Notes: a model not told the origin generated them from the letters alone. A stretch of DNA of 64,000 nucleotides from Streptomyces sp. CNQ085 (GCF_022614595.1 NZ_JAJFAU010000006.1:1-64000); one strand, 5' to 3'. Numbered from the stretch's first letter, positions 42,456 to 51,835 are shown. Made by a program: numbers and translations.

Positions 42456-43229
42456 ATGCGACAGACCGGACACATCCCGCGTACGGCACGGACGGCGCGG
42501 ACGGCGCGGAGGAGCCCCGCGAGGCTGCTGGCCTCGCTCTTCGCCTTCACGCTGGCACTGCCTCTTGCGATTGTCATGACCTCGGCAAATTCGGCAGGCG
42601 CCCACGGCTGGATCACCTCCCCGCCCAGCCGCCAGGACCACTGCGCCACCGGCCGGGTCACCGGCTGCGACGGCCTGCAGTACGAGCCGCAGAGCGTCGA
42701 GGGCCCCAAGGGCTCGCGCCTGTGCAGCGGCGGCACCCGGTGGACCTTCCTGGACGACGACAGCCGCAACTGGCCGGTCACCCAGGTCTCCAGCACCGTC
42801 ACCTTCCAGTGGCGGCTGACCGCCGCGCACAGCACCAGCACCTGGGACTACTACGTCGACGGCGTGCTGTTCAAGCGGTTCGACCAGGGCGGCACCCGTC
42901 CGCCGTCGAACATCTCGCACACCCTGAGCGGTCTGCCCTCCGGCAAGCACAAGATCCTCGCCGTGTGGAACGTCGCGGACACCGCCAACGCGTTCTACAA
43001 CTGCGTGGACGTCCAGGTCGGCAGCGGCGGCGGAGACGGTGGTGGCGACGGTGGCGGAACGCCCACCCCGCCGGCCGAGTGCGCCTCCTCCCCCGCCTGG
43101 GACCGCTCCGCCGTCTACACCGGCGGCCGGACCGTCACCCACCGCGGCCACGCCTGGCGGGCCGCCTGGTGGACGCGCGGCGAGGAGCCGGGCGTCTCCG
43201 GGGTCTGGCGGGACCTGGGCCTCTGCTGA
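42456..43229 (+). CDS. Secreted lytic polysaccharide monooxygenase (AA10) with chitin-binding domain
   Basis: This 257-residue secreted enzyme oxidatively cleaves chitin (or cellulose). A signal peptide with Arg-rich start ends before His50 (SAGA-HGW), so mature histidine 1 can form the copper histidine brace. The AA10 domain runs to about residue 190 (PPSRQDHCA, WPVTQVSSTVTFQWRLTAAH). A Gly/Asp-rich linker and a CBM5/12 module follow (WDRSAVYTGGRTVTHRGHAWRAAWWTRGEEPG). Ribosome-binding site AAGGAGGAGG is strong. A dre-like operator and a terminator hairpin flank it, so it is monocistronic and probably under DasR. Confidence 0.94.
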   Translation: MRQTGHIPRTARTARTARRSPARLLASLFAFTLALPLAIVMTSANSAGAHGWITSPPSRQDHCATGRVTGCDGLQYEPQSVEGPKGSRLCSGGTRWTFLDDDSRNWPVTQVSSTVTFQWRLTAAHSTSTWDYYVDGVLFKRFDQGGTRPPSNISHTLSGLPSGKHKILAVWNVADTANAFYNCVDVQVGSGGGDGGGDGGGTPTPPAECASSPAWDRSAVYTGGRTVTHRGHAWRAAWWTRGEEPGVSGVWRDLGLC

Positions 43230-43258
43230 ACCGCGCACCACACGCCGCCGCCCCCGCC

Positions 43259-43278
43259 CCGCCGCTCCGGAGCGGCGG
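43259..43278 (+). terminator. LPMO gene terminator
   Basis: A perfect 20-bp palindrome (CCGCCGCTCC/GGAGCGGCGG) lies 30 bp past the LPMO stop. Confidence 0.75.
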
Positions 43279-43385
43279 TCAGAGCCCTGCGACCACCACC
43301 CGGTCGCCGCACGGCCTGCGCATGCCGTCCTCGTCGGAGGCGGAGATGGTGACGGGCCGCCGCGGGCCGGTGGCCGGCCTGTGCC
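43279..43385 (-). other. Possible C-terminal gene stub downstream of dgt
   Basis: The minus strand reads PRRPVTISASDEDGMRRPC then GDRVVVAGL and TGA (43279-43281), natural-looking protein sequence with an in-frame stop close upstream. It may be the tail of a lost gene behind dgt. No family recognised; ORFs in other frames here are less convincing. Confidence 0.25.
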
Positions 43386-43397
43386 GTCATGTCGCCC

Positions 43398-44762
43398 TCA
43401 CGCCGCCGGGCCCGTGAGGCGGGCGTGGAGGCGGCGGGCGGAGGCGTCGGTGAGGGAGGCGATCTGGTCGACGATCGCGCGCAGCCGGGCCCGGTCGTCG
43501 CCGGCCTCCGAGAACAGCGCGCGGAACTGCGGGTCCAGCCCGTCCGGGGCGCGGGCGGCCAGCGCCAGGGCCAGCCCGTCCAGGACCTCGCGCTGCTCGC
43601 CGCGCAGCCGCTCCTGGTCTGGGCGCTGCATGACGTACCGGTCGGCGACGGCCTTGAGCACGTCGCACTCCAGCCGCGCGGCGCGCGGGACCACCAGGCG
43701 GGCGCCGTAGCGGGTCAGGCGGCCCGGCCCGTACGCCGCCCGGGTCGCGCCCTCGGCGGCCAGGCAGAAGCGGCCGATGAGCTGGCTGGTGGCGTCCTTC
43801 AGCCGGGCCTGGGCCACGGCCGTGCCGTCGTAGCCGTGCGGCCACCACTCCTGGTCCAGCAACCGGTCCAGGGCCTCGGCGAGTTCGGCCTCCTCGGTGC
43901 CGGGCGGGGCGTAGCGGGCGGCGGCGACGGCGAAGACCTCGCGGCGCTCGGGCTCGGCCAGCAGCAGATTGGGGTCGAGATGGCCGGCGTGGAGACCGTC
44001 CTCCACGTCGTGGACGGAGTAGGCGACGTCGTCGGACCAGTCCATGACCTGCGCCTCGAAGCACTGCCCGTGCTCGGGGGCGCCGCACCGGAACCACTCG
44101 AAGACCGGCAGGTCGTCCTCGTAGACGCCGAACTTCCCCGGCCCGGGGCCGGCGGGGTGGCCGCCGCGCGGCCAGGGGTACTTGGTGGCGGCGTCCAGCG
44201 CGGCACGGGTGAGGTTGAGGCCGACGCGGAACTGCGGGCCGTCTCCGCCGGCCGGACCGGCGAACCGTTTCGGCTCCAGCCGCGACAGCAGCCGCAGCGA
44301 CTGCGCGTTGCCCTCGAAGCCGCCGCAGGGCCCGGCGATCTCGTCCAGTACGCGCTCGCCGTTGTGCCCGAAGGGCGGGTGGCCCAGGTCGTGCGCGAGA
44401 CAGGCGGTCTCCACCAGATCCGGGTCGCAGCCGAGCGCGGCACCCAGTTCCCGGCCGACCTGGGCGCACTCCAGGGAGTGCGTCAGACGGGTGCGGGGGG
44501 TGGCGTCCCACGCACCGGCGGCGGCGTCGGGCGTGACGACCTGGGTCTTGCCCGCGAGCCGCCGCAGCGCGGCGGAGTGCAGCACCCGCGCCCGGTCACG
44601 CTGGAAGGCGGTGCGTCCGGGCCGTTTGTCGGGCTCGGGCACCCAGCGCTCCAGCGCCGTGCCGTCGTAGCCGGCGACGTGCTCCGCCGCTCCGTCTCCG
44701 TCTCCCCAGGGGCCGTACGTCGTGTCGTCCATGGCGTACTCATCGCCATACCCGCCGTGCAT
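43398..44762 (-). CDS. dgt: Deoxyguanosinetriphosphate triphosphohydrolase-like HD protein
   Basis: This 454-residue HD-domain dNTPase removes triphosphate from dGTP or other dNTPs. The metal site is spread over RTRLTHSLE (His), [17 protein letters not shown] (His-Asp) and [11 protein letters not shown] (Asp). The N-terminal [27 protein letters not shown] block is typical of actinobacterial Dgt. ATG 44762 is supported by TAGCGT 6 nt upstream (leaderless); ATG 44732 is the alternative. Encoded near dnaG, as in other Streptomyces. Confidence 0.94.
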   Translation of the reverse strand: MHGGYGDEYAMDDTTYGPWGDGDGAAEHVAGYDGTALERWVPEPDKRPGRTAFQRDRARVLHSAALRRLAGKTQVVTPDAAAGAWDATPRTRLTHSLECAQVGRELGAALGCDPDLVETACLAHDLGHPPFGHNGERVLDEIAGPCGGFEGNAQSLRLLSRLEPKRFAGPAGGDGPQFRVGLNLTRAALDAATKYPWPRGGHPAGPGPGKFGVYEDDLPVFEWFRCGAPEHGQCFEAQVMDWSDDVAYSVHDVEDGLHAGHLDPNLLLAEPERREVFAVAAARYAPPGTEEAELAEALDRLLDQEWWPHGYDGTAVAQARLKDATSQLIGRFCLAAEGATRAAYGPGRLTRYGARLVVPRAARLECDVLKAVADRYVMQRPDQERLRGEQREVLDGLALALAARAPDGLDPQFRALFSEAGDDRARLRAIVDQIASLTDASARRLHARLTGPAA

Positions 44763-44768
44763 ACACCG

Positions 44769-44774
44769 ACGCTA
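44769..44774 (-). promoter_or_regulatory. Leaderless -10 element of dgt (TAGCGT)
   Basis: On the minus strand TAGCGT ends 6 nt before ATG 44762; no ribosome-binding site intervenes. Confidence 0.55.
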
Positions 44775-44830
44775 GCCGCCCCGGGTGACAACCGCGGACG
44801 GGCACGGGCGGACACAGGCGGCGGAGCCGG

Positions 44831-45625
44831 TCAGGAGGCTCGGGCCAGGGCGCCCCGCGGCGGGCAGGGGACGGGCGCGCGGGCCGCCGTACGCACCCGG
44901 GCGAGCGCCTCGTCGTAGCGGTGCAGGACGAGGCGGGCCAGCGCCGGGTGCGCGCCCAGCGGACGGGCGGCCGGCAGGCGGGGGGCTTCGCGCGCGCACC
45001 GGGCGGCGAAGAGGCCCGGTGCGGTGAAGTACGAGGCCAGAGCGGTGTCGTGGCGCCCGGCGGCGCGCAGGGCTGCCAGGGCCTCGGGCACGGTCGGCCC
45101 GGCGGCCGAGGCGTAGGCGGGCACCACCGGGACGCCACCCAGGCGTGCGGAGAGCAGGACGGCCGTCCGTTCGGCGTCCCGGGCCGAGTCCGGGTCCCGC
45201 GATCCGGCCGCCGCCAGCACCACGGCGCCGGTGCGGGACGCGCCGGCGCTCCAGCCCGTCTCGGCCAGCCGCCCGGCCAGCGCCTCGGCCAGCAGCGGGT
45301 GCGGCCCCAGCGGTGCGGCGGCCAGGACGGACAGGTGCCCGGCGGCGGCAGCGGCTCCGGGCAGGTCGTGCTTGACGTGGTGGCCGCGGCCCAGGAGCAG
45401 CGGGACGAGGACCGCCTCCCCGGCCGGGAGCGCCTCCAGGGCGGCCGGCAGCAGCGGCTCGTTCAGCTCGACGTGGCCGAGTTCCACCCGCAGGTCCGGC
45501 CGCAGGGAGCGCACGAGGCCGAGCAGTGCGGTGACGGTGCGCGGCGCCCCGGGGTCGCGGGAGCCGTGGGCGACCGCGACCAGTGGGGGCGCGGGACGGG
45601 GGCGGGCCCGGAGGGAAGAGATCAT
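44831..45625 (-). CDS. CbiX/SirB-type sirohydrochlorin chelatase
   Basis: This 264-residue protein has two CbiX-like halves. The first, PLVAVAHGSRDPGA, carries the chelatase His near residue 18 and a second metal-binding HHVKHDLPGA near 85. The second half begins VVLAAAGSRDPDS without the His, as in two-domain actinobacterial enzymes. It probably inserts Fe (siroheme) or Co into sirohydrochlorin. The gene faces the nitrate reductase gene, and siroheme is needed by NirB encoded 10 kb on. Start ATG 45625; no clear ribosome-binding site. Confidence 0.88.
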   Translation of the reverse strand: MISSLRARPRPAPPLVAVAHGSRDPGAPRTVTALLGLVRSLRPDLRVELGHVELNEPLLPAALEALPAGEAVLVPLLLGRGHHVKHDLPGAAAAAGHLSVLAAAPLGPHPLLAEALAGRLAETGWSAGASRTGAVVLAAAGSRDPDSARDAERTAVLLSARLGGVPVVPAYASAAGPTVPEALAALRAAGRHDTALASYFTAPGLFAARCAREAPRLPAARPLGAHPALARLVLHRYDEALARVRTAARAPVPCPPRGALARAS

Positions 45626-45735
45626 GGGGCGAGTGTGGCGGGCCCCGGTTGCTCCGCCGTTGCGGCGCCGTGACGCCCGGTTGCGCACGGCTCACGGCAC
45701 CGGTCCGGGCGGACTGAGGCGGGCGTACCGGGCCC

Positions 45736-45773
45736 GTAACCCGCGGGGGCGCGCTGTGTAACACGCGCGACGC
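45736..45773 (+). promoter_or_regulatory. Candidate GlnR box before nitrate reductase (partial)
   Basis: Two exact GTAAC elements (45736-45740 and 45758-45762) are spaced 22 bp, the period of a-sites in the GlnR consensus gTnAC-n6-GaAAC repeated. The b-sites are weak: none at 45747 and GACGC at 45769-45773. It lies 13 bp before the nasA-like start and 110 bp from the divergent chelatase start. Confidence 0.5.
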
Positions 45774-45785
45774 ACGCTGGGCGGC

Positions 45786-48020
45786 ATGAGCGTGACGACT
45801 GCCCAGCCCGCCGGACACGGCCACCGTGCGCCCGCGGCGACCGTGGACACCCACTGCCCGTACTGCGCCCTGCAGTGCGGCATGGGGCTGCGCCCCACCA
45901 GGGACGGGGGGAGGGTCGAGGTGGTCGAGCGCGCCGCTTTCGACGTCAACCGCGGCGCGCTGTGCGGCAAGGGGCGCACCGCCCCGGCCGTGCTCTCCTC
46001 CCGGGTGCGGCTGACCGGGCCCCTGGTGCGGCGCCGCGCGGGCGGGCCGCTGGAGCCGGCCGGCTGGGACGAGGCGCTGGACCGCGCCGCAGCGGGTCTG
46101 TCGGCGGCGCGGACCGCGTACGGACCGGACTCGGTGGGGGTGTTCGGCGGGGGCGGGCTGACGAACGAGAAAGCGTACGCGCTGGGCAAGTTCGCCCGGC
46201 TGGTGCTGGGCACCTCCCAGATCGACTACAACGGCCGGTTCTGCATGTCCTCGGCCGCCGCCGCCCTGAACAGGGCTTTCGGGCTGGATCGGGGGCTGCC
46301 CTTCCCGCTGGCGGACGTCGCGCGCACCGGATGCGTGATCCTGGTGGGCGCCAACCCCGCCGCCACCATGCCGCCCGCCCTGCGCTACTTCACCGAGCTG
46401 CGCGAGCGGGGCGGGAAGCTGATCGTGATCGACCCCCGCCGCACCCGCACCGCCGAGCACGCCGACCTGCACCTGGCCCCGCGCCCCGGCACCGATCTGG
46501 CCCTCGCCCTGGGCATGCTGCACCTGGTGGTGGCCGAGGGGCGGGTGGACACCGACTTCGTGGCGGCGCGCACCAGCGGCTGGGAGGAGGCGCGCGCGGC
46601 GGCGATGGCGCACTGGCCGGAGCTGGTGGAGCGGATCACCGGGGTGCCGGTGCCCGCGCTGCGCGAGGCGGTGGCGCTGTTCTGCGACGCGGAGTCGTCG
46701 ATGGTGCTCACCGCGCGCGGGCCCGAGCAGCAGTCCAAGGGCACCGACACCGTCGGCGCCTGGATCAACCTGTGCCTGGCCACCGGCCGGGCGGGCCGCC
46801 CGCTGTCCGGCTACGGCTGCCTGACCGGCCAGGGCAACGGCCAGGGTGGGCGCGAGCACGGCCAGAAGGCCGACCAGCTGCCCGGCTACCGCAGGCTGGA
46901 CGACCCGGCGGCGCGCGAGCACGTGGCGCGGGTGTGGGGTGTGGAGCCCGGCGTACTGCCCGGGCCGGGGCGCAGCGCGTACGAACTGCTGGACGCACTG
47001 GGACGCGATGTGCGCGCCCTGCTGCTGACCGGTTCCAACCCACTCGTCTCCGCGCCGCGAGCCGCCCATGTGGAGGAGCGGCTGCGGTCGCTGGACTTCC
47101 TGATGGTGTGCGACGTGGTGCTGTCGGAGACGGCCGCGCTGGCGGACATGGTGCTGCCGGTGGCCCAGTGGGCCGAGGAGACGGGCACGATGACCAGCCT
47201 GGAGGGCCGGGTGCTGCTGCGCCGCAAGGCCCTGGACGCCCCGCCCGGGGTGCGCACCGACCTGGAGGTGCTGAACGCGCTGGCGGGGCGGCTGGGCTGG
47301 GAGAAGGGGTTCCCCACCGACCCGGAGGAGGTCTTCGAGGAGCTGCGGCGGGCCTCGGCCGGGGGGCCCGCGGACTACTCGGGGATCACCTACCGGCGTA
47401 TCGCCGAGGAGGACGGGGTCTTCTGGCCGTGCCCGGAGGTCCCGTCCGGGGGTCCGGGAACGGACGAGGCCGACGACCCGGCGGTGGCCCGCTCCTCCGG
47501 CCCCCACCCCGGCACACCCCGCCTGTTCCTGGACCGCTTCGCCACCGGCGACGGCCGGGCCCGCTTCGCGCCCGTCGCCCACCGCCCGCCGGCGGAGGAA
47601 CCGGACGCCGACCACCCGCTGCTGCTGACCACGGGCCGGGTGCCGGCCCAGTACCAGTCGGGCGCCCAGACCCGGCGGGTGGCGGAGCTGAACGACGCCG
47701 CCCCGGGCCCGTTCGTCGAACTCCACCCGCGGCCGGCCGAGCGGATCGGCGTGGCCGAGGGGGAGCCGGTGGCAGTGGTCTCGCGGCGGGGACGGGCGGT
47801 GGCACCGGCCCGGATCACGTCGGGCATCCGCCCGGACACGGTGTTCATGCCGTTCCACTGGCCGGGCGAGGGCCGCGCCAACACCCTGACCAACCCGGCC
47901 CTGGACCCGGTCTCGCGCATGCCGGAGTTCAAGGTCTGCGCGGTCCGGGTGGAGCGCGCGGGCAACGAGTCGGCAGCGTCCGGTCCGGTGGAGGGCGAGA
48001 CCCCGGAGGGGACGCGGTAG
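45786..48020 (+). CDS. nasA: Assimilatory nitrate reductase, molybdopterin catalytic subunit
   Basis: This 744-residue molybdopterin oxidoreductase reduces nitrate to nitrite in the cytoplasm. The N-terminal [4Fe-4S] motif is Cys24-x2-Cys27-x3-Cys31 with Cys60 (GALCGKGR). The conserved NGRFCMSSAAAA, GANPAATMPPALRY, TGQGNGQGGREHGQKADQLPGYR and C-terminal molydopterin-binding TTGRVPAQYQSGAQTRR blocks identify the assimilatory NasC/NarB group. No twin-arginine signal is present. No electron-transfer subunit is adjacent; the flavoprotein at 55951 could serve. The start lies just behind a GlnR-like box. Confidence 0.93.
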   Translation: MSVTTAQPAGHGHRAPAATVDTHCPYCALQCGMGLRPTRDGGRVEVVERAAFDVNRGALCGKGRTAPAVLSSRVRLTGPLVRRRAGGPLEPAGWDEALDRAAAGLSAARTAYGPDSVGVFGGGGLTNEKAYALGKFARLVLGTSQIDYNGRFCMSSAAAALNRAFGLDRGLPFPLADVARTGCVILVGANPAATMPPALRYFTELRERGGKLIVIDPRRTRTAEHADLHLAPRPGTDLALALGMLHLVVAEGRVDTDFVAARTSGWEEARAAAMAHWPELVERITGVPVPALREAVALFCDAESSMVLTARGPEQQSKGTDTVGAWINLCLATGRAGRPLSGYGCLTGQGNGQGGREHGQKADQLPGYRRLDDPAAREHVARVWGVEPGVLPGPGRSAYELLDALGRDVRALLLTGSNPLVSAPRAAHVEERLRSLDFLMVCDVVLSETAALADMVLPVAQWAEETGTMTSLEGRVLLRRKALDAPPGVRTDLEVLNALAGRLGWEKGFPTDPEEVFEELRRASAGGPADYSGITYRRIAEEDGVFWPCPEVPSGGPGTDEADDPAVARSSGPHPGTPRLFLDRFATGDGRARFAPVAHRPPAEEPDADHPLLLTTGRVPAQYQSGAQTRRVAELNDAAPGPFVELHPRPAERIGVAEGEPVAVVSRRGRAVAPARITSGIRPDTVFMPFHWPGEGRANTLTNPALDPVSRMPEFKVCAVRVERAGNESAASGPVEGETPEGTR

Positions 48021-48139
48021 CGTCGTCGGCGTGTGGACGGGGGTGGACCTCTCCGCCGCGGACGTCACCGGCGACACGGCGCGGTGACGTCCGCGGCGGT
48101 CGGCAGACTCTCGTTGCGCGCGCCGGTGCCCGCACCCGC

Positions 48140-48475
48140 TCAGAAGCCGCGCGTCTCCTCGGCGACCCAGGCCAGGTAGTCCGCGCCGCCGCGGACTACC
48201 TGGGTGGCGATGATCTCGGGAGTGTCGTAGTCGTGGGCCCCGCACAGGTACGCCTCCAGGGCGTCGTAGCGGGCCGCCGCCGTCTTCAGCAGCACCTGCC
48301 ACTCGGGCTCGGCGCGCACCTCGCCCTCCCACCGGTAGACCGAGGTCACCGGGCCGGAGACCTGAGCGCACGCGGCGACGCGTGCCTCCACCGCGCCGCG
48401 CGCCAACGCCCCGGCCTTCTCCGGGCTGTCGGTGGTGGTCAGCACCGTCAGGATGCCCGTCTCAGCCACGGCCAC
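48140..48475 (-). CDS. cutA: Divalent-cation tolerance protein CutA
   Basis: This 111-residue protein has the trimeric ferredoxin-like CutA fold: ILTVLTTTDSPEKAGALARGAVEARVAACAQV, SVYRWEGEV, EWQVLLKT and YDTPEIIATQVVRGGADYLAWV. CutA homologues bind copper and other metals; the physiological role is uncertain. Start GTG 48475 has AGGAGG 4 nt upstream; GTG 48469 is the alternative. Convergent with the nitrate reductase gene. Confidence 0.93.
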   Translation of the reverse strand: MAVAETGILTVLTTTDSPEKAGALARGAVEARVAACAQVSGPVTSVYRWEGEVRAEPEWQVLLKTAAARYDALEAYLCGAHDYDTPEIIATQVVRGGADYLAWVAEETRGF

Positions 48476-48732
48476 CGCTCCTCCTCTTCCGCGCGGCCTT
48501 CGCCGCCCGCACCGTCCTCGCCGCCTTCGCGGCCCTGCCCGTCCACCGTAGCCGCGGCAACCGCGGCGGGGTCCGTGCCGCCCACCGCCCGGGGGCTCAC
48601 CCTTGAGGGGTATTCCAGGACTCTTTTCGGACAAGACGGTTGACCGGGTCGGCCGACGGCGCGTTGTCTGCCGGTGGTACGGGCCGCCCCCGGGCCGATC
48701 CGCCTCCCGTCCCCCTCCCCCGGAGCCACCAC

Positions 48733-50064
48733 ATGACCGCTGCTCCCCACCGCCCCCGGCCCGACACACCGCCGGGCCCCCCGGTCCGCCCCGGCCGCAC
48801 GCGCCACGTCCCGCTGTACGGGCCGGGCCTCGACGGTGACGGCCTGCCCGCCCTGTACGAGCGGCTGCGCGTGGAGCACGGGCCGGTCGCGCCCGTCGCC
48901 CTGGCCCCGGGGGCACGCGCCTGGCTGGTCATGGGCTACGGGGAACTGCTGCGGGTGGCGCGCCGTGAGCAGGAGTTCAGCCACGACCCGCGGCACTGGC
49001 GCCTGGTACACGAGGGGCGCGTGACCGCCGACTCGCCGCTGCTGGCCTTCTTCGGCTGGCGCCCTGCCCTGATGTTCGCCGACGGGTGGCGGCACCGGCG
49101 GATGCGGGCGGCGGTCGCCGACGCGCTGGGCCGGGTCGACGACGGTGAGCTGGGCCGCCTGGTGCGCGAGACCGCCGACCGGCTGATCGACTCCTTCACC
49201 GGGCGGCACGAGGCCGATCTCGTACCGCACTACGCGCACCGCCTGCCGGCGCGGGTCGTCGCCCGGCTGCTGGGGGCGGACGAGCAGGTCAGCCGCAGAC
49301 TGGCGGAGGCCGTCGCCGGCACAGCCGCCGCCAACGCCGACTCCCCCCACGCCGGGCGCCGGCTGGAGCGCCTCCTGCTGGCCCTGCTGCGGGAGAAGCG
49401 GCGTGCGCCCGGCCCCGACCTGGCCTCCTGGCTGCTGACGCACCCCGCCTCGCTGCGCGAGGAGGAGGTGCTGCACAACCTGGTGGTGACGGTGGTGGCG
49501 GCTCACCAGGCGACGAAGAACTGGATCGCCACCACACTGCGCCTGCTGCTGACCGATCCGGCCCTGCGCTCCTCGCTGGACGGCGGGTGCCTGACCGTGG
49601 ACGAGGCGCTGGACCTGGTGCTGTGGCGGTTCCCGCCCACCCAGAACTTCCCCGGCCGCTACGCCCTGCGCGATGTCCGCCTGGGCCGGCAGGAGGTGCG
49701 GGCCGGGGACATGCTTGTGCTGGGGCTGGCCGCAGCCAACGAAGATCCGGAGGTGCTGCCCGCGTGCGGGCGTCCGGTGACGGGCAACCGCGCGCACATG
49801 GCGTTCGGCGCGGGGCCGCACGTCTGCCCTGCCCAGCCGCAGGCCCGGCTGATCGCGCGGACGGCCGTGGAGGTGCTGCGGCGGCGGCTGCCCGGCCTGC
49901 GACTGGCCGTGCCCGAGGAGCGTCTGGCCTGGACGTCGTCGCCGTGGACCAGCGGTCTGGCGGCGCTGCCCGTCCGGTTCACCGCGCCGTGGTCCGCGGC
50001 CGAGCCCACCGCCTCCCGTACGCGCCTCGCGTGCGGCGACCCGGGAGACCGGCGCCGGGGGTGA
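48733..50064 (+). CDS. Non-canonical cytochrome P450, CYP157-like (copy 1)
   Basis: This 443-residue P450 has the heme-thiolate motif FGAGPHVCPAQ near residue 363, but the K-helix ExxR is replaced by DLVLWRFPP and the I-helix acid-alcohol pair by AAHQAT. Both changes are expected of the CYP157 family, known to lack ExxR. It is highly similar over its whole length to the P450 at 53285, so the two are duplicates bracketing the conservon. The C-terminus is longer and Arg-rich. Substrate unknown. Only a modest GGAG precedes ATG 48733. It sits just upstream of the conservon but with a 260-bp gap. Confidence 0.9.
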   Translation: MTAAPHRPRPDTPPGPPVRPGRTRHVPLYGPGLDGDGLPALYERLRVEHGPVAPVALAPGARAWLVMGYGELLRVARREQEFSHDPRHWRLVHEGRVTADSPLLAFFGWRPALMFADGWRHRRMRAAVADALGRVDDGELGRLVRETADRLIDSFTGRHEADLVPHYAHRLPARVVARLLGADEQVSRRLAEAVAGTAAANADSPHAGRRLERLLLALLREKRRAPGPDLASWLLTHPASLREEEVLHNLVVTVVAAHQATKNWIATTLRLLLTDPALRSSLDGGCLTVDEALDLVLWRFPPTQNFPGRYALRDVRLGRQEVRAGDMLVLGLAAANEDPEVLPACGRPVTGNRAHMAFGAGPHVCPAQPQARLIARTAVEVLRRRLPGLRLAVPEERLAWTSSPWTSGLAALPVRFTAPWSAAEPTASRTRLACGDPGDRRRG

Positions 50065-50276
50065 GACGGGACGGCGGGCTGCCGGCGAGGACCCGCCGGA
50101 GGGCGGTCGTGTCCGGTCCGGCCCGTGGACCGACGGAAGGTCCGCCGTCGCGCGACCACCCGGACCTGTCCGGAACCCCACGGACTCCCGGTACCGAAGA
50201 TCGATCAGACTTCCTCTGTTCTCAAGCCAGTTGACGAGTAGGATCGCTGCGGTCCCGGGCCCGCCCGGATAGGTGG

Positions 50277-50291
50277 GAACCAGACTGGTTC
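50277..50291. promoter_or_regulatory. 15-bp palindrome before the conservon
   Basis: GAACCAG-A-CTGGTTC is a perfect 15-bp dyad about 36 bp before the cvnA start, at the end of a 260-bp gap. TTGACG at 50231-50236 and TAGGAT near 50238 may be promoter elements. An operator for the conservon is inferred. The rest of 50065-50276 shows nothing recognisable. Confidence 0.55.
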
Positions 50292-50326
50292 TGATCGCTT
50301 CGTCTGAGAGGTCGTTGTCGCCAGTG

Positions 50327-51835
50327 GTGAGCCGGCAAGCGGGGGGACGAGAATTCTGGTGGCCGGCCGTGGTGGTGTCCGCCGTCTGCGGAGCAGCGGT
50401 CGCGGTGGGGCCGGCGGTCTTCCTCCCCGCCGGACGGTCTGCTCCCGTTCCCGGGTGGTTCGCCGCCGGCACCGGCGTCCTGGCGGTGGCACTGGTGCTG
50501 TGCCTGGCCGGACTCCTCCGGCTGCGCGGGCGGACCGGTGAGCTCCTGGAACAGGTCGCGCGGGAGCACGCCCTGGCCGCCGCGCGGAGCGCCGAGGTGG
50601 TTCGTCTGGCATCCGTTCGGGTGCCGGCCATCGCCGAGCGGGTACGCGAGGGACGCGGCCTGGACGGGGTTCCGGGCCCGGCCCTGCCCTCCTCCGAGAC
50701 GGGCGGCGAGTTCGCCCGGGCGCTGGAGGACGTGGTCCGGGCGCTGGGATCGGACGAGGCGGTGCGCCGGGAGCGCGCGCTGCGCGACTCGGTACAGGCG
50801 GCCTTCGAGTCCGTCGCCAGGAACATGCACGTGATGGCGACGGTGCAGCAGCAGGTGCTGGACCGCGTCGAGCGGTTCATCAAGGACCCGGACCTGATGG
50901 CCGAGGTGATGAAGGCCGACCACGCGGCGGCCCAGATGACCCGCAAGGCACAGACGCTGCTGGTGATGTGCGGGGTTTGGCCGACCCGGCGCGAGTCGCG
51001 CCCGGTGTCGCTGTTCGACTGCGTGCGCGGCGCGCAGTCGCGGATCGTGGAGTTCGGCCGGGTGGAGGTGCACGGCGGACAGAACCTGTACGTGGTGCCG
51101 CCCGCCGTGGAGGGGCTGATGCACGCCACGGCCGAGATCCTGGAGAACGCCACGGTCTTCTCACCCTCGCGTACCCAGGTCGTCGTCTCGGTCCGCGAGG
51201 TGGCCGCGGGCGCGGTCGTCGAGATCGACGACGCGGGCCTGGGGATGCCCCCCGACGTGATGGAGCAGGCGCTGCGGCAGCTGCGGAGCGGTCTGGACCT
51301 CACCGAGCTGGGAGCCGTGCCCCGGCTGGGGCTCGCCTGCGTGGGCCGCTGGTCGCGGCAGCTCGACTTCAAGGTGGAGCTGACGACCGCCTCGGCGTAC
51401 GGCGGGACCCGGGCGGTGCTGTTCGTACCGCACCGGCTGCTGACCGAACCGATCGACCGGGAACCGGCGTTCCTGGCCGCGCCCGCCAGCGGGCACACCC
51501 GTCCGTGGGAGGCCGCACCCGCCCCGGAGCGTGCGGAGCACCGGGAACACCCGCAGCGGACCGGCGGCGAGGGGGAACGGACTCCCACAGGCCTGCCGCG
51601 GCGGCGCAGTCGGCGGCGCTCCCCGGCCGACCCGCTCGACCCGCGCGACCCGCAGCCCCTGTCTCCGGGCGGGCACCGCACGGAGGCCGCCGACGGGCCT
51701 CCCCCGACTTCCCGGGCTCCCTGGTCGCCCGAGGCCGCGGGCGCTTCCGTGGCCGACATCGTCTCCGGCGCCCGGCGCGGCCGGGCCGAACTGGAGAGTG
51801 CCCCGCAGACCGACGAACGAGAGGAAGGCCGGTAG
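50327..51835 (+). CDS. cvnA: Conservon sensor-kinase-like protein CvnA
   Basis: This 502-residue membrane protein has two N-terminal helices (FWWPAVVVSAVCGAAVAVG and FAAGTGVLAVALVLCLAGLL), a coiled-coil/dimerisation segment (ALEDVVRALGSDEAVRRERAL) and a HATPase domain (EILENATVFSPSRTQVVVSV, IDDAGLGMPPDVMEQAL, GLACVGRWSRQLDFKVEL). The phospho-accepting His is not obvious, as in CvnA proteins. The last 120 residues are Pro/Arg-rich. GTG 50327 is chosen; GTG 50324 is equally possible. First gene of the cvn operon; its stop overlaps the cvnB start. Confidence 0.92.
   Translation: MSRQAGGREFWWPAVVVSAVCGAAVAVGPAVFLPAGRSAPVPGWFAAGTGVLAVALVLCLAGLLRLRGRTGELLEQVAREHALAAARSAEVVRLASVRVPAIAERVREGRGLDGVPGPALPSSETGGEFARALEDVVRALGSDEAVRRERALRDSVQAAFESVARNMHVMATVQQQVLDRVERFIKDPDLMAEVMKADHAAAQMTRKAQTLLVMCGVWPTRRESRPVSLFDCVRGAQSRIVEFGRVEVHGGQNLYVVPPAVEGLMHATAEILENATVFSPSRTQVVVSVREVAAGAVVEIDDAGLGMPPDVMEQALRQLRSGLDLTELGAVPRLGLACVGRWSRQLDFKVELTTASAYGGTRAVLFVPHRLLTEPIDREPAFLAAPASGHTRPWEAAPAPERAEHREHPQRTGGEGERTPTGLPRRRSRRRSPADPLDPRDPQPLSPGGHRTEAADGPPPTSRAPWSPEAAGASVADIVSGARRGRAELESAPQTDEREEGR

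Noticed and set aside
48733-50064. The first CYP157-like P450 as a pseudogene because ExxR is missing
   Set aside because: The frame is intact, the heme Cys is present, and loss of ExxR is a known property of the CYP157 family; the second copy has the same change.
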